Shown in pieces: positions 1 to 8,108 of a DNA stretch of 39,888 nt (the first letter of the stretch is position 1; every line of letters begins with the position of its first letter). A model generated the notes under the pieces. That model had not been told where the DNA came from. It ran no database searches and saw only the letters and a list, made by a program, of their open reading frames with translations. The stretch is from the NCBI GenBank assembly GCA_030148065.1, contig JASBUC010000043.1, positions 1 to 39,888 of the forward strand. The letters are read 5' to 3'. The position numbers and the translations under genes are program-made. This stretch comes from Legionellaceae bacterium. GTDB taxonomy: Bacteria > Pseudomonadota > Gammaproteobacteria > Legionellales > Legionellaceae.

Positions 1-1125
1 ACACCATCTGTTAAACAACGCACCTTTCAAAGACTTGCAAATATTTTAACGATAGCAAACTCACTCTCTACTCTTAATTACCTACCAACAAGACAAGAAC
101 TAAGCTATCTTTGGCAACTGCTACAAAATTCGCTCTTACCTGATAAAAACGTTTTTTTAGAACTCTTAGAAAAAAACGACCAGAAACTTTTATCCTTCAT
201 ATCAGAAACAAAGACACTGTTTGTATACAACACATCAGAAAAATATCTTTTTTTAGCTGCGGAGAATGACAAAAAACAATTAGAGTTAAAAACAACAGCC
301 AAGCAACTCTTTACTCACTTTTCTTTAAATGAACAACGATTTTTAAATGTTATTTCAAATTATCTAACTGACTTAACGCCATTGATCCAAGAAGTGACCA
401 GTCAATTTTATAAAACACACTTGAGTCAGAGAGGCTTTCTTGATGCAACCCAACAGTTACTACAAAACCTCGTAAGAGTAGCCAAAAATCAAAAGCCTCA
501 CTCCTCTAATGGGCCTATAAGCTTGTTCTTAACAATGATAGAAAAAGTTGAATCGATGACTCGAAGGGACTCTAAGCAAACTCATAAGAAAGCAAAAGAC
601 ATGCTCTCCCTCTATCAAGTTGAGCTATTTGAACATCTATACACTGAGTTTCAAGCGCTAGCACCATCCTCAAAACACTTGCTAATTGAAAAATTAGTCA
701 AACAATTTAAAACTCTTTTTTACTGTGAACAAGAGCAAGACTGGTTAAATATTTGTCTTAGCCATCATAACCACCAGTCTCTTACACCTACCCAACGAAG
801 AACGCACTTGATTATATCAATGAATACCCTATTAAATTCAGCCAGATGTAAAAAAGGTGGTCACACCCTTCTCAGTCAAGAAATTATTTTCTGGAATGAA
901 CAAGGAGGACTCTGTTATGGAAATTCCCGTGCATCCTGTGAAAAATTGATTCGAAAAACCGTCTCCTCTCTGGGGAAACGGCTCATAGGACAAAATGACG
1001 CACGAGACTTTTTAGCCCCACAGGGCGTTAGTTTTCAAGGCTTTTGGCATCGAAAACCATTAACCAACATGCTAATCAAAGCAAAAAAAGAGCTTGAAAG
1101 AGAACAATCCTCGCTAAGCCTCTGA
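1..1125 (+). CDS. Unrecognised protein, 5'-truncated by the window edge
   Basis: The reading frame is open from the first base of the window to the TGA at 1123-1125, so this is the C-terminal 374 residues of a longer protein. An apparent TTG start at 382 is only internal. I do not recognise the family. The visible part looks mostly alpha-helical, polar and rich in Leu, Lys and Gln, with no signal peptide, membrane segment or nucleotide-binding motif. Near the C-terminus there is a denser patch around GGLCYGNSRASCEKLIRKTV followed by a Trp-containing tail, the most family-specific looking part. Its last 12 bases overlap the 3' end of the convergent AI-2E gene. The fragment has no upstream context, so its operon and function cannot be judged. 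Confidence 0.75.
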   Translation, partial: TPSVKQRTFQRLANILTIANSLSTLNYLPTRQELSYLWQLLQNSLLPDKNVFLELLEKNDQKLLSFISETKTLFVYNTSEKYLFLAAENDKKQLELKTTAKQLFTHFSLNEQRFLNVISNYLTDLTPLIQEVTSQFYKTHLSQRGFLDATQQLLQNLVRVAKNQKPHSSNGPISLFLTMIEKVESMTRRDSKQTHKKAKDMLSLYQVELFEHLYTEFQALAPSSKHLLIEKLVKQFKTLFYCEQEQDWLNICLSHHNHQSLTPTQRRTHLIISMNTLLNSARCKKGGHTLLSQEIIFWNEQGGLCYGNSRASCEKLIRKTVSSLGKRLIGQNDARDFLAPQGVSFQGFWHRKPLTNMLIKAKKELEREQSSLSL

Positions 1126-2166
1126 TTGTTCGATCAAGCCCGTTTCTGAGAGTAGAACAGCATAGGGTTTCGTGCGCTCAAAGTGTGAGAAAATGATCAT
1201 TAAGATCACCGTCATTGGCACTGATAAGAACATGCCAACCACCCCCCATAGTTGTCCCCACACCGCCAAGGTCACTAAAATAACAAAGGGACTTAAGTTT
1301 AAGTGAGATCCCATAAGCTTAGGTTCAGCAACATTACCAACCAAACATTGAACAGTACTGACGCCAACAACAACGATTGTCACCGGCCACCAGTGAGGAG
1401 GAAATTGAATCACCGCTAAAATTGAAGGGAAAATGGTTGATATAATAGGCCCAATGTTTGGAATAAAATTTAAAAAGAAAATTAATATTGCCCAAAACTC
1501 AGAAAAATCTAGCCCCACGGACTTCATAATCAGCCAACAAATAACGGCTGTTATAAGACTCATCAAGGTTTTAATTCCCACATAAGTTTGGGTGTCTTTA
1601 ACTATCTGCTTGAGAATTGAGTCTGCTAATATTAAATGCTCTTTTTTTTGACAGAGGGCAATTAATTTTGGTCGCATGACCTGCTGCTCAAGAAAAAGAA
1701 AAATGACATAGAGAGTGATGATAAACAGGTTACTAGTAAAACTTGTAAAAACCCCATAAAAAGAGACCAAGATGTTCTTCAGACTGATTTTGCTCACCCA
1801 CTTCTCTAAGTACTCAAATAAATCAAAAGAAAAACGAGAGTCAATTTCTTTAATAGTGATTAAAAATCGCTCCTGATAACGAGGGGCTAGCTCAATCACT
1901 TGATTGACATTGCCTGTCATGATCCCAGCAAGCCAAACACCCAAATAAAATAGGGCGAGAACTGCCAATAAAAGAGCAAGCCAGCGTGGCATAAAACGAC
2001 CGAGATATGGAATTCTTAATAAATCATTGGCGGCCGTATTGAGTAAATACCATACAAAAATTGCAAAAATTAAGGGAATGATCAGTGTGCGAGCAACGAT
2101 TAAAATGTAGGCAACAATCAAAGCAGAAACCAAAAAGTAGGTGAGCTTGGCTAAACGGCTTTCCAT
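1114..2166 (-). CDS. AI-2E family transporter (PerM/YdiK/TqsA-like membrane protein)
   Basis: This 350-residue integral membrane protein matches the AI-2E/UPF0118 family, whose members export small molecules or act in Na+/H+ exchange; the substrate cannot be read from sequence. Two hydrophobic helices lie at the N-terminus (about residues 8-45), another at 60-85, then a soluble loop, then a cluster of helices from about 140 to the end. The C-terminal half carries family-typical segments such as NFIPNIGPIIS (about residue 238) and a late GVVGMFLSVPM stretch. The length is normal for the family. The ATG at 2166 is followed at once by a charged MESR start. It is divergent from recG and overlaps the unknown gene at 1-1125 by 12 bases tail to tail. 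Confidence 0.88.
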   Translation of the reverse strand: MESRLAKLTYFLVSALIVAYILIVARTLIIPLIFAIFVWYLLNTAANDLLRIPYLGRFMPRWLALLLAVLALFYLGVWLAGIMTGNVNQVIELAPRYQERFLITIKEIDSRFSFDLFEYLEKWVSKISLKNILVSFYGVFTSFTSNLFIITLYVIFLFLEQQVMRPKLIALCQKKEHLILADSILKQIVKDTQTYVGIKTLMSLITAVICWLIMKSVGLDFSEFWAILIFFLNFIPNIGPIISTIFPSILAVIQFPPHWWPVTIVVVGVSTVQCLVGNVAEPKLMGSHLNLSPFVILVTLAVWGQLWGVVGMFLSVPMTVILMIIFSHFERTKPYAVLLSETGLIEQSEA

Positions 2167-2198
2167 GGTTGTTATCTTCTTTTTTCTTAAATAGTTTC

Positions 2199-2228
2199 AT
2201 TAAACGCTACAAATTTGTCCTAGGTCAA
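2199..2228 (-). promoter_or_regulatory. Predicted sigma70 promoter for the AI-2E gene
   Basis: On the minus strand, TTGACC (2228-2223) is followed after 18 bases by TTTAAT (2204-2199), placing a start about 25 bases before the ATG at 2166. The -35 box is strong and the -10 is weaker. It shares the CCTAGG core with the recG promoter on the other strand. Confidence 0.4.
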
Positions 2229-2243
2229 TGCTTTCTATATAAT
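2215..2243 (+). promoter_or_regulatory. Predicted sigma70 promoter for recG
   Basis: TTGTCC (2215-2220), an exact 17-base spacer, and a perfect TATAAT (2238-2243). Transcription would start near 2250, leaving a leader of about 24 bases before the ATG at 2274. This is the main argument for the recG start chosen here, because the TTG at 2169 lies upstream of the promoter. Confidence 0.6.
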
Positions 2244-2273
2244 TTTAGAAATAAAAACATCACTGACTTCTCA

Positions 2274-4361
2274 ATGACCCGCTCAATGAATGATCTTTCT
2301 GCTAAGGATCCCGTTAGCTGTTTACCCGGTGTTGGGCCAAAGCTTGCAGAAACTTTACTGCGCTGCAATATAGAGACTATTGAGGATCTGCTCTTTCATC
2401 TTCCCTACCGTTATCAAGACAGAACAAAGGTTAGCTCAATTTGTCAGCTAAATGACAGTGAGTGGGCCGTCATTGAAGGCACTATTTCACACAGTCAAAT
2501 CGTCTTTGGAAAGCGCCGGCAATTGGTTTTAACCATTACCGATGGCACCGGCCACCTAAAAATCCGCTTCTTCTACTTTAACCAAAGCCTAAGAAACAAT
2601 TTAAGCCCCGGTAAAACCATTCGACTCTTTTCTGAAATCAAATTTTTTCAACATGGTTTTGAAGCCATTCATCCTGAATTTGAATTAGTAAATGATGAAC
2701 CACACCTCGAACTTGAGGAAACACTAACCCCTATTTACCACACCACCTCTGGCCTAAGCCAAAAAAAAATTAGATCACTTTGTCAACTTGCTCTCTCATT
2801 GATTCAAGATGGGGACTGCCCTCTTCTCTCTCTTAGTGATGCCTCTGATAAAAAGCCTTTAAGATTACAAGAAATCTTAAACTATCTGCATAACCCACCT
2901 CAGCAGGCAGAAGTTAGCGCGCTACTTGATGGCAAACATCCCTACCAAAGAGCACTCGCCAAAGAAGAATTATTGACTCACTTTATGGCTTTAAAAGCAT
3001 TAAAAAAGGAACAACAAACCCAGAATGCTTACGCATTTACCACTCATGAGTCAGTGCTTGGTAACTTTATTGATAACCTTCCTTTTAAGCTGACTTTGGC
3101 CCAACAACGAAGCTCTGATGAAATTCAAGTTGATTTAGCAAAACCTTACCCTATGCAACGACTAGTACAAGGCGATGTCGGATCAGGTAAAACTGTAGTT
3201 GCGGCAATTGCCGCATTGACCGTGCTTGCAAAAAATAAGCAAGTAGCATTGATGGCCCCCACGGAACTTCTTGCAGAACAACACGCTAAAAACTTTAAAG
3301 ACTGGTTAGAACCCTTGGGATTTAAGGTCTTACTACTACTTGGTAAGCAAACCAGTAAAGAGCAAGAAGCCGTTCGCACTCAATTAGCGGATAATAAAGG
3401 CTCAATCGTCATAGGAACGCATGCGCTTTTTCAAGAGAAAGTCGTTTTTAACCAACTATCACTGGTCATCATTGATGAACAACACCGGTTTGGCGTCAAA
3501 CAACGGCTCGCCTTACTCGATAAAGGCAAAAAAAATGGCTTAGTTCCACATCTTTTGATTATGACGGCTACCCCCATTCCTAGAACCCTTGCCATGTTGC
3601 ACTATGCCAATTTAGATCTCTCGATAATTGATGAGTTGCCGCCAAACAGAACGCCGGTTACGACCGTCTTACTGGATAACCAGAAACGCAGCAATCTTAT
3701 TCTACGTTTAAAAGAAACCCTTAAAGAAGGCATGCAAGCCTATTGGATCTGCCCTTTGATAGAGGGATCTGAGAACTTACAATGTGAAGCTGCAGAAGAC
3801 TCCTACCAAACTCTAAAAGAAGCTCTCCCAGGGATCCCCATTGGTTTGGTTCATGGCCGGTTAAAAGCGGATGAAAAGCGAAACATTATGACGGCTTTTA
3901 AAAAGAATGAGTTAGCGCTTTTAATTGCTACTACCGTAATTGAGGTGGGGGTGGATGTGCCCAATGCCAGCATCATGATTATTGAAAATGCTGAGCGACT
4001 CGGCCTATTTCAGCTGCACCAGCTAAGAGGGCGAGTCGGCCGTGGCAGTAAAAAAAGCCACTGTCTCCTACTCTATCAATCACCCATGTCAAAAAATGGT
4101 CGTGAACGACTAGAAGCCATTCGAAGCACACAAGACGGATTTAAAATTGCAGAGCTGGATTTAAAACTGCGCGGTCATGGTGAAATACTTGGCACTCGGC
4201 AAACAGGTCTTAGCCAATTTAAAATTGCCGATCTTGAAAGAGACCAAGACATTGTACAGATACTACCAACTCTTATCAGCACACTCAGCATGCCAAAAGA
4301 GCTCATCAAAGCCCTAAACCAACGTTGGCTCGGGAAAAAGGAGCAGTACTCACAGAGCTAG
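2274..4361 (+). CDS. recG: ATP-dependent DNA helicase RecG
   Basis: RecG remodels stalled replication forks and branch-migrates Holliday junctions. The frame opens at a TTG at 2169, but the ATG at 2274 gives MTRSMNDLSAKDPVSCLPG, lies just behind a good promoter, and yields 695 residues, close to E. coli RecG (693). A second ATG at 2286 is also possible. The N-terminal GVGPKLAETLL segment is the helix-hairpin-helix-like start of the wedge/OB domain that grips branched DNA. The helicase core has Walker A GDVGSGKT (about residue 300), the DEQH box in IIDEQHRFG (about 400), TATPIPRTLA, and QLRGRVGRG (motif VI). The C-terminal LRGHGEILGTRQTG motif is diagnostic of RecG. It ends 85 bases before radA on the same strand. 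Confidence 0.96.
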   Translation: MTRSMNDLSAKDPVSCLPGVGPKLAETLLRCNIETIEDLLFHLPYRYQDRTKVSSICQLNDSEWAVIEGTISHSQIVFGKRRQLVLTITDGTGHLKIRFFYFNQSLRNNLSPGKTIRLFSEIKFFQHGFEAIHPEFELVNDEPHLELEETLTPIYHTTSGLSQKKIRSLCQLALSLIQDGDCPLLSLSDASDKKPLRLQEILNYLHNPPQQAEVSALLDGKHPYQRALAKEELLTHFMALKALKKEQQTQNAYAFTTHESVLGNFIDNLPFKLTLAQQRSSDEIQVDLAKPYPMQRLVQGDVGSGKTVVAAIAALTVLAKNKQVALMAPTELLAEQHAKNFKDWLEPLGFKVLLLLGKQTSKEQEAVRTQLADNKGSIVIGTHALFQEKVVFNQLSLVIIDEQHRFGVKQRLALLDKGKKNGLVPHLLIMTATPIPRTLAMLHYANLDLSIIDELPPNRTPVTTVLLDNQKRSNLILRLKETLKEGMQAYWICPLIEGSENLQCEAAEDSYQTLKEALPGIPIGLVHGRLKADEKRNIMTAFKKNELALLIATTVIEVGVDVPNASIMIIENAERLGLFQLHQLRGRVGRGSKKSHCLLLYQSPMSKNGRERLEAIRSTQDGFKIAELDLKLRGHGEILGTRQTGLSQFKIADLERDQDIVQILPTLISTLSMPKELIKALNQRWLGKKEQYSQS

Positions 4362-4446
4362 TGTTTAGCGGTTGTTTCTCAATTGTTACACTTAAGTTAT
4401 GATAAGCGGATGGATGATTAAACTTAATAGGTAATGAATCCCCTCT

Positions 4447-5805
4447 ATGAAAACAGTCTATGAATGCAACGAGTGCGCCGCAACCACTCCAAAATGGCAA
4501 GGACAATGCCCAAATTGCGGACAATGGAACAGTCTTTTAGAGGTTTCAAAAAACAGCAAGCAAAAAAAGAGCAGTGTTGGCTATGCTGGTGCCTCACCTG
4601 ATTTGCTTTCATTAAATGAAATTAACATTGAGAACAAAAGCCGAACCCAAACAGGTAGTAAAGAGCTTGATCGCGTTTTAGGAAGCGGTCTCGTTGATGG
4701 CTCAGTGATCTTAATTGGAGGCGATCCTGGCATTGGGAAATCCACACTGTTACTACAAACCCTTTGTCAGCTTTGCAAAAACAATCAAGGACTCTACGTC
4801 AGTGGCGAAGAGTCACTTCAGCAAATTGCACTTAGAGCAAAGCGATTACAGGTTGCTGAAACCACTCTAAAACTGATGGCAGAAACTAACATTGAAGCAA
4901 TAGAGCACTCGGCTAAAAAATTAAAACCTCGCTTTGTGGTGATAGACTCCATTCAAACCATGTTTACTGAAGAGTTAACAGCAGCACCAGGTAGCATCTC
5001 ACAAGTAAGACAAGCCACTGCACAAATTGTGCGACTTGCAAAAGAAACCGGGATAATAATCTTCATCATTGGCCATGTGACCAAAGAAGGGGCTCTCGCA
5101 GGCCCACGAGTCCTAGAACACATGGTAGATACTGTTTTATATTTTGAAGGGCAAAAAGATTCCCGCTTTCGTGTCATACGAGCGTTTAAAAACCGTTATG
5201 GTGCTGCTAATGAAATAGGGGTCTTTTCTATGCAAGAGAGTGGGCTAAAAGATGTCACAAACCCCTCCCGATTATTTTTATCACATCATGAAAGCAACCT
5301 TCCTGGCAGCATTATTTTTGCCACCATGGAGGGCTCAAGGCCATTACTTATTGAAGTGCAGGCCCTGGTTGATGAATCCAACGGTGGTGGGCATAGCCGT
5401 CGAATAACACAAGGCTTTGACAGCGCACGCCTAAACCTTTTACTCGCTGTATTAAACAGACACGGTGACATACCAACTTATAACTATGATATTTACATCA
5501 ACATTGTTGGAGGGGTTAAGGTTACTGAGCCCGGCATTGATTTAGCGGTTATCTTTGCTATTTTATCCAGCCTAAAAAATAAAGTCATAGAGCAAACTAC
5601 CTGTGTGTTTGGTGAAATAGGGTTATCAGGTGAAATACGCCCCGTCCACTCCGGCCTTGAAAGACTCCTTGAAGCTCAAAAACACGGCTTAAAAAAGGCC
5701 ATAACCCCTAAGGGCAATCACCCTAAAGAACAACTCCTTAATTTTAACTGCGAGCCAGTTAGTAACTTATCTGAGGTAATGGCTTTTTTTCAGGAAAAAC
5801 TTTAA
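4447..5805 (+). CDS. radA: DNA repair protein RadA
   Basis: RadA (Sms) is a RecA-like ATPase that processes recombination intermediates. All family parts are visible in 452 residues, the usual length: an N-terminal C4 zinc finger (C7, C10, C21, C24), Walker A GGDPGIGKSTL (about residues 94-104), Walker B around VVIDSIQTM, the RadA-specific KNRYG motif (about residue 250, usually KNRFG), and a C-terminal Lon-protease-like domain from about 275, without an obvious Ser-Lys protease dyad, as usual in RadA. The start ATG places the zinc finger at the expected distance. With recG directly upstream this makes a recombination-repair pair, possibly co-transcribed. Confidence 0.96.
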   Translation: MKTVYECNECAATTPKWQGQCPNCGQWNSLLEVSKNSKQKKSSVGYAGASPDLLSLNEINIENKSRTQTGSKELDRVLGSGLVDGSVILIGGDPGIGKSTLLLQTLCQLCKNNQGLYVSGEESLQQIALRAKRLQVAETTLKLMAETNIEAIEHSAKKLKPRFVVIDSIQTMFTEELTAAPGSISQVRQATAQIVRLAKETGIIIFIIGHVTKEGALAGPRVLEHMVDTVLYFEGQKDSRFRVIRAFKNRYGAANEIGVFSMQESGLKDVTNPSRLFLSHHESNLPGSIIFATMEGSRPLLIEVQALVDESNGGGHSRRITQGFDSARLNLLLAVLNRHGDIPTYNYDIYINIVGGVKVTEPGIDLAVIFAILSSLKNKVIEQTTCVFGEIGLSGEIRPVHSGLERLLEAQKHGLKKAITPKGNHPKEQLLNFNCEPVSNLSEVMAFFQEKL

Positions 5806-5971
5806 TACCAAGGATCAGGGGTATAGAAGACGATAGAAGAAAACGCCGTTTTAATTTTTGATAGCCTGAGAGACATTAGTAATTTAACAGAAACCGTGCT
5901 GGAGTTCTCACTCTTTTGGCTTGGGTAAAAGCACCTATCCGCAAACGGCTAAACTTGAGAAAATACAGCCT

Positions 5972-6739
5972 TCACTCGAGCACGGCAATCAAAGCCATGA
6001 TCAGAAAGCCCAAAATGACGTAGCGAAAGTTTTTTAAATTACAACACTGTTTAACCATAACCCCTTTATCAAGCCCATGCAGGGTGCCAAAGTATAAGAA
6101 GGTGCCTGCAGTCATTGCACTGAAAACAGATTCTAATAGCTCATGTCTTGTCAAGTGGGAGCTTAGATAACTGCCAAATAAGATCCCAACCGGGGTCATA
6201 AGCGAGAAAGCAATGAAGCTTATATTTCGGGTCAATCGGCTAAAGTTACTCTTGTTTAGATAAACGGCCACGGCAAAACCGTCCGCCCACTTATGGCCAA
6301 TGACGGCTGCAAATAACACCACAACCAAAGACAACTCTAAACTAATACCAAGAGCTGCTCCTTCTAGCAAAGAGTGAACGGAAAACATAATAAGCGCAAT
6401 CCAAATAAACATAGGCTCTGGCTTTCTTTTGTGATGATAGGTCTCTCGACCTATGTGCTCCAAATATAAAAGCAGTAAGAAAGTGCTACCGGTAATAAGG
6501 GTTGCCATGGGGTAGTGAAAGTTCAAAGCTACAAACTGTTTTTCTGCATCAACTAGCAGATGCAGTAACCCAGCCCCTAAAAATATGCCACAAGCAAGCG
6601 ATTCACCAACCGGAAAGTCATGGCTCTTACCTTCAACACGCTGAAGCTTAAAAGGGTACCAACCAGCTACCAAAGTCACCACAAAAATAGAAACAGCTAA
6701 TAGGACTTTTAAGATCAGTCCATCAGTTAAAAAGGACAT
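5972..6739 (-). CDS. ZIP family divalent metal transporter
   Basis: This 255-residue inner-membrane protein has about eight hydrophobic segments. The ZIP signature is in two adjacent helices: HSLLEGAALG (TM4) and HKWADGFA (TM5, usually HKxPEG; Asp replaces Glu here). ZIP proteins mostly import Zn2+, Fe2+ or Mn2+ into the cytoplasm. The region between TM3 and TM4 carries HHKRK, a short histidine-containing loop. A TTG at 6742 precedes the ATG at 6739; I chose the ATG because it forms TGATG with the stop of the CDF gene, the usual coupled junction. It is the last gene of a five-gene minus-strand operon. A 166-base gap separates it from radA; only a weak 5-bp hairpin followed by Ts is visible there, near 5840. 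Confidence 0.88.
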   Translation of the reverse strand: MSFLTDGLILKVLLAVSIFVVTLVAGWYPFKLQRVEGKSHDFPVGESLACGIFLGAGLLHLLVDAEKQFVALNFHYPMATLITGSTFLLLLYLEHIGRETYHHKRKPEPMFIWIALIMFSVHSLLEGAALGISLELSLVVVLFAAVIGHKWADGFAVAVYLNKSNFSRLTRNISFIAFSLMTPVGILFGSYLSSHLTRHELLESVFSAMTAGTFLYFGTLHGLDKGVMVKQCCNLKNFRYVILGFLIMALIAVLE

Positions 6740-7869
6740 CAAACAGACTCACTTTTAAAAAAGAAACGAAGCGTTTTTAGGTAATCAAGCTCTTCTAACA
6801 CTGAATGGTAAGGCACAAGTGAGTGCGTACTCCCAACATCTTCATTGAAGATGACATCAACTTCTAGTTGGCCTTTTAGGTAATGAAAATTCATCGTGAC
6901 AATTTGTTCAAACCCAGGCAAGGACTGCCATTTCTCTCTTAGCAAAGCTTCTATTTGATTTCTAAGTGGAATAAGCCCTGTTGCACAGAAAGCATCGTCA
7001 TTCTCAGCATCAATGTGCACCGTCACGTCTTTGACAAAATTAGTTTCTGTTTTTAAGCGCTTTAGAACCACTTGACCAATTTGATGGCCCTCACTAACAG
7101 AAATGTAGGGGTTAACAATCACGTGCACATCGACGTACACCCGTCCAGCCATGGAGCGTGTACGAAGCTCATGCAACTCAACAACTTCTGGCGTGCTTTT
7201 AATAATCTCACGAATGCTTTGCAACGACTCTTTATCAACCCCACTGTCAACAAGCTCTTTCAAGCTACGCCAAATAAGCTTGACACCCATCTTGATAATC
7301 AAAAGCGCCACAATGATTGCAGCAACTTCATCTAATACATGAACCCCTAGTCGGTCACCTATCACCCCAATTAGCACAATTAAAGAGGAAATGGCGTCAC
7401 TGCGGTGATGCCAGGCATTGGCTTCTAGTAACTCTGAATTGATTTTTTTTCCATAATAACGGGTATAGTGATAGAGGCCTTCATTCGCAAAGATGGAAAA
7501 AACAGCTGCCCAAATGACCACCACTGATGGCACAATTGACTCTGCTTCTTTCACAGACACGAGCGCATCTAAAATAATTCCCGCACCTACAAAAACTAAC
7601 AGCAAAGAAATAAACAAGGTGGCTGCCGTCTCGATTCGTTGATGACCATAAGGGTGTGAGTCATCCGCTTCTTGTGAGCCATAGCGAGAGGCTATTAAAA
7701 CAAAGGCATCGGTAACTAAATCAGAAAATGAATGGAGACCATCGGCTACCAGGGCTTGAGAATGACCAGTGGTTCCAACTATGACTTTAAAAACACCTAG
7801 AAAGGTGTTGATAAAAGCACCAACTAGGGTGACGCGTTTAGCAACTTGGTATCGCTGATTTTGTGTCAC
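6739..7869 (-). CDS. Cation diffusion facilitator (CDF) metal exporter
   Basis: CDF proteins export Zn2+, Fe2+ or Mn2+ from the cytoplasm in exchange for protons. The 376-residue protein has the expected six membrane helices (residues about 10-205) and a cytoplasmic C-terminal domain (about 210-300) plus an extra C-terminal extension of about 80 residues. Metal-site motifs are H46-x3-D50 in TM2 and HHRSD in TM5, an HxxxD/HxxxD pattern associated with zinc preference in characterised CDFs. SHPYGHQRIE after TM2 is typical of the MMT1-like branch. It starts with GTG at 7869, overlapping the tusA stop (GTGA), and ends in TGATG with the ZIP gene. Putting an exporter and a probable importer in one transcript is unusual. 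Confidence 0.9.
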   Translation of the reverse strand: MTQNQRYQVAKRVTLVGAFINTFLGVFKVIVGTTGHSQALVADGLHSFSDLVTDAFVLIASRYGSQEADDSHPYGHQRIETAATLFISLLLVFVGAGIILDALVSVKEAESIVPSVVVIWAAVFSIFANEGLYHYTRYYGKKINSELLEANAWHHRSDAISSLIVLIGVIGDRLGVHVLDEVAAIIVALLIIKMGVKLIWRSLKELVDSGVDKESLQSIREIIKSTPEVVELHELRTRSMAGRVYVDVHVIVNPYISVSEGHQIGQVVLKRLKTETNFVKDVTVHIDAENDDAFCATGLIPLRNQIEALLREKWQSLPGFEQIVTMNFHYLKGQLEVDVIFNEDVGSTHSLVPYHSVLEELDYLKTLRFFFKSESV

Positions 7870-8108
7870 ACGGACTCTCCTGAACCAATCACAATCTCAA
7901 TAATAACCTCACCATTGTCTTTCACTTCCGTTTGACGGACATCATGCCCATACATTCGACACCAGGCAGGAATGTCCTGCAAACTACCACTGTCAGTGGC
8001 AATCACTCGAAGTAAATCGCCTGCCTTAAGCTTCTTTACATAGGACTGCGTTTTGATAACCGGCATGGGACAGAGCAAGCGTCTTAGGTTCAGTTCATGT
8101 TCTGCCAT
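7866..8108 (-). CDS. tusA: TusA/SirA family sulfur carrier
   Basis: TusA-like proteins carry persulfide sulfur on a conserved Cys and pass it to thiolation enzymes; E. coli TusA feeds MnmA during 2-thiouridine synthesis. The 80-residue protein (E. coli 81) has the family hallmark LLCPMPVIKT with the acceptor Cys at position 13, followed by the usual GDLLRVIATDSGSLQDI segment. A GTG at 8120 opens the frame, but the ATG at 8108 forms TAATG with the stop of the upstream PP-loop gene and gives the family-normal length. Being coupled to a PP-loop enzyme argues that it supplies sulfur to that enzyme. The symbol denotes the family; orthology with E. coli tusA is not shown. Confidence 0.88.
   Translation of the reverse strand: MAEHELNLRRLLCPMPVIKTQSYVKKLKAGDLLRVIATDSGSLQDIPAWCRMYGHDVRQTEVKDNGEVIIEIVIGSGESV

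Noticed and set aside
105-302. Minus-strand frame at the left edge
   Set aside because: It lies opposite the continuous plus frame that runs from base 1 to 1125 and has no start context.
2169-2273. N-terminal extension of RecG from a TTG start
   Set aside because: The extension lies upstream of, and across, a near-consensus promoter and does not resemble RecG; the ATG at 2274 gives the family length.
4362-4446. Separate radA promoter in the recG-radA gap
   Set aside because: TTGTTA and TATGAT are present but only nine bases apart, and other pairings have poor spacing.
5806-5971. Small gene or RNA in the radA-ZIP gap
   Set aside because: No frame with a start and ribosome-binding site was seen, and only a weak AT-rich hairpin near 5840.
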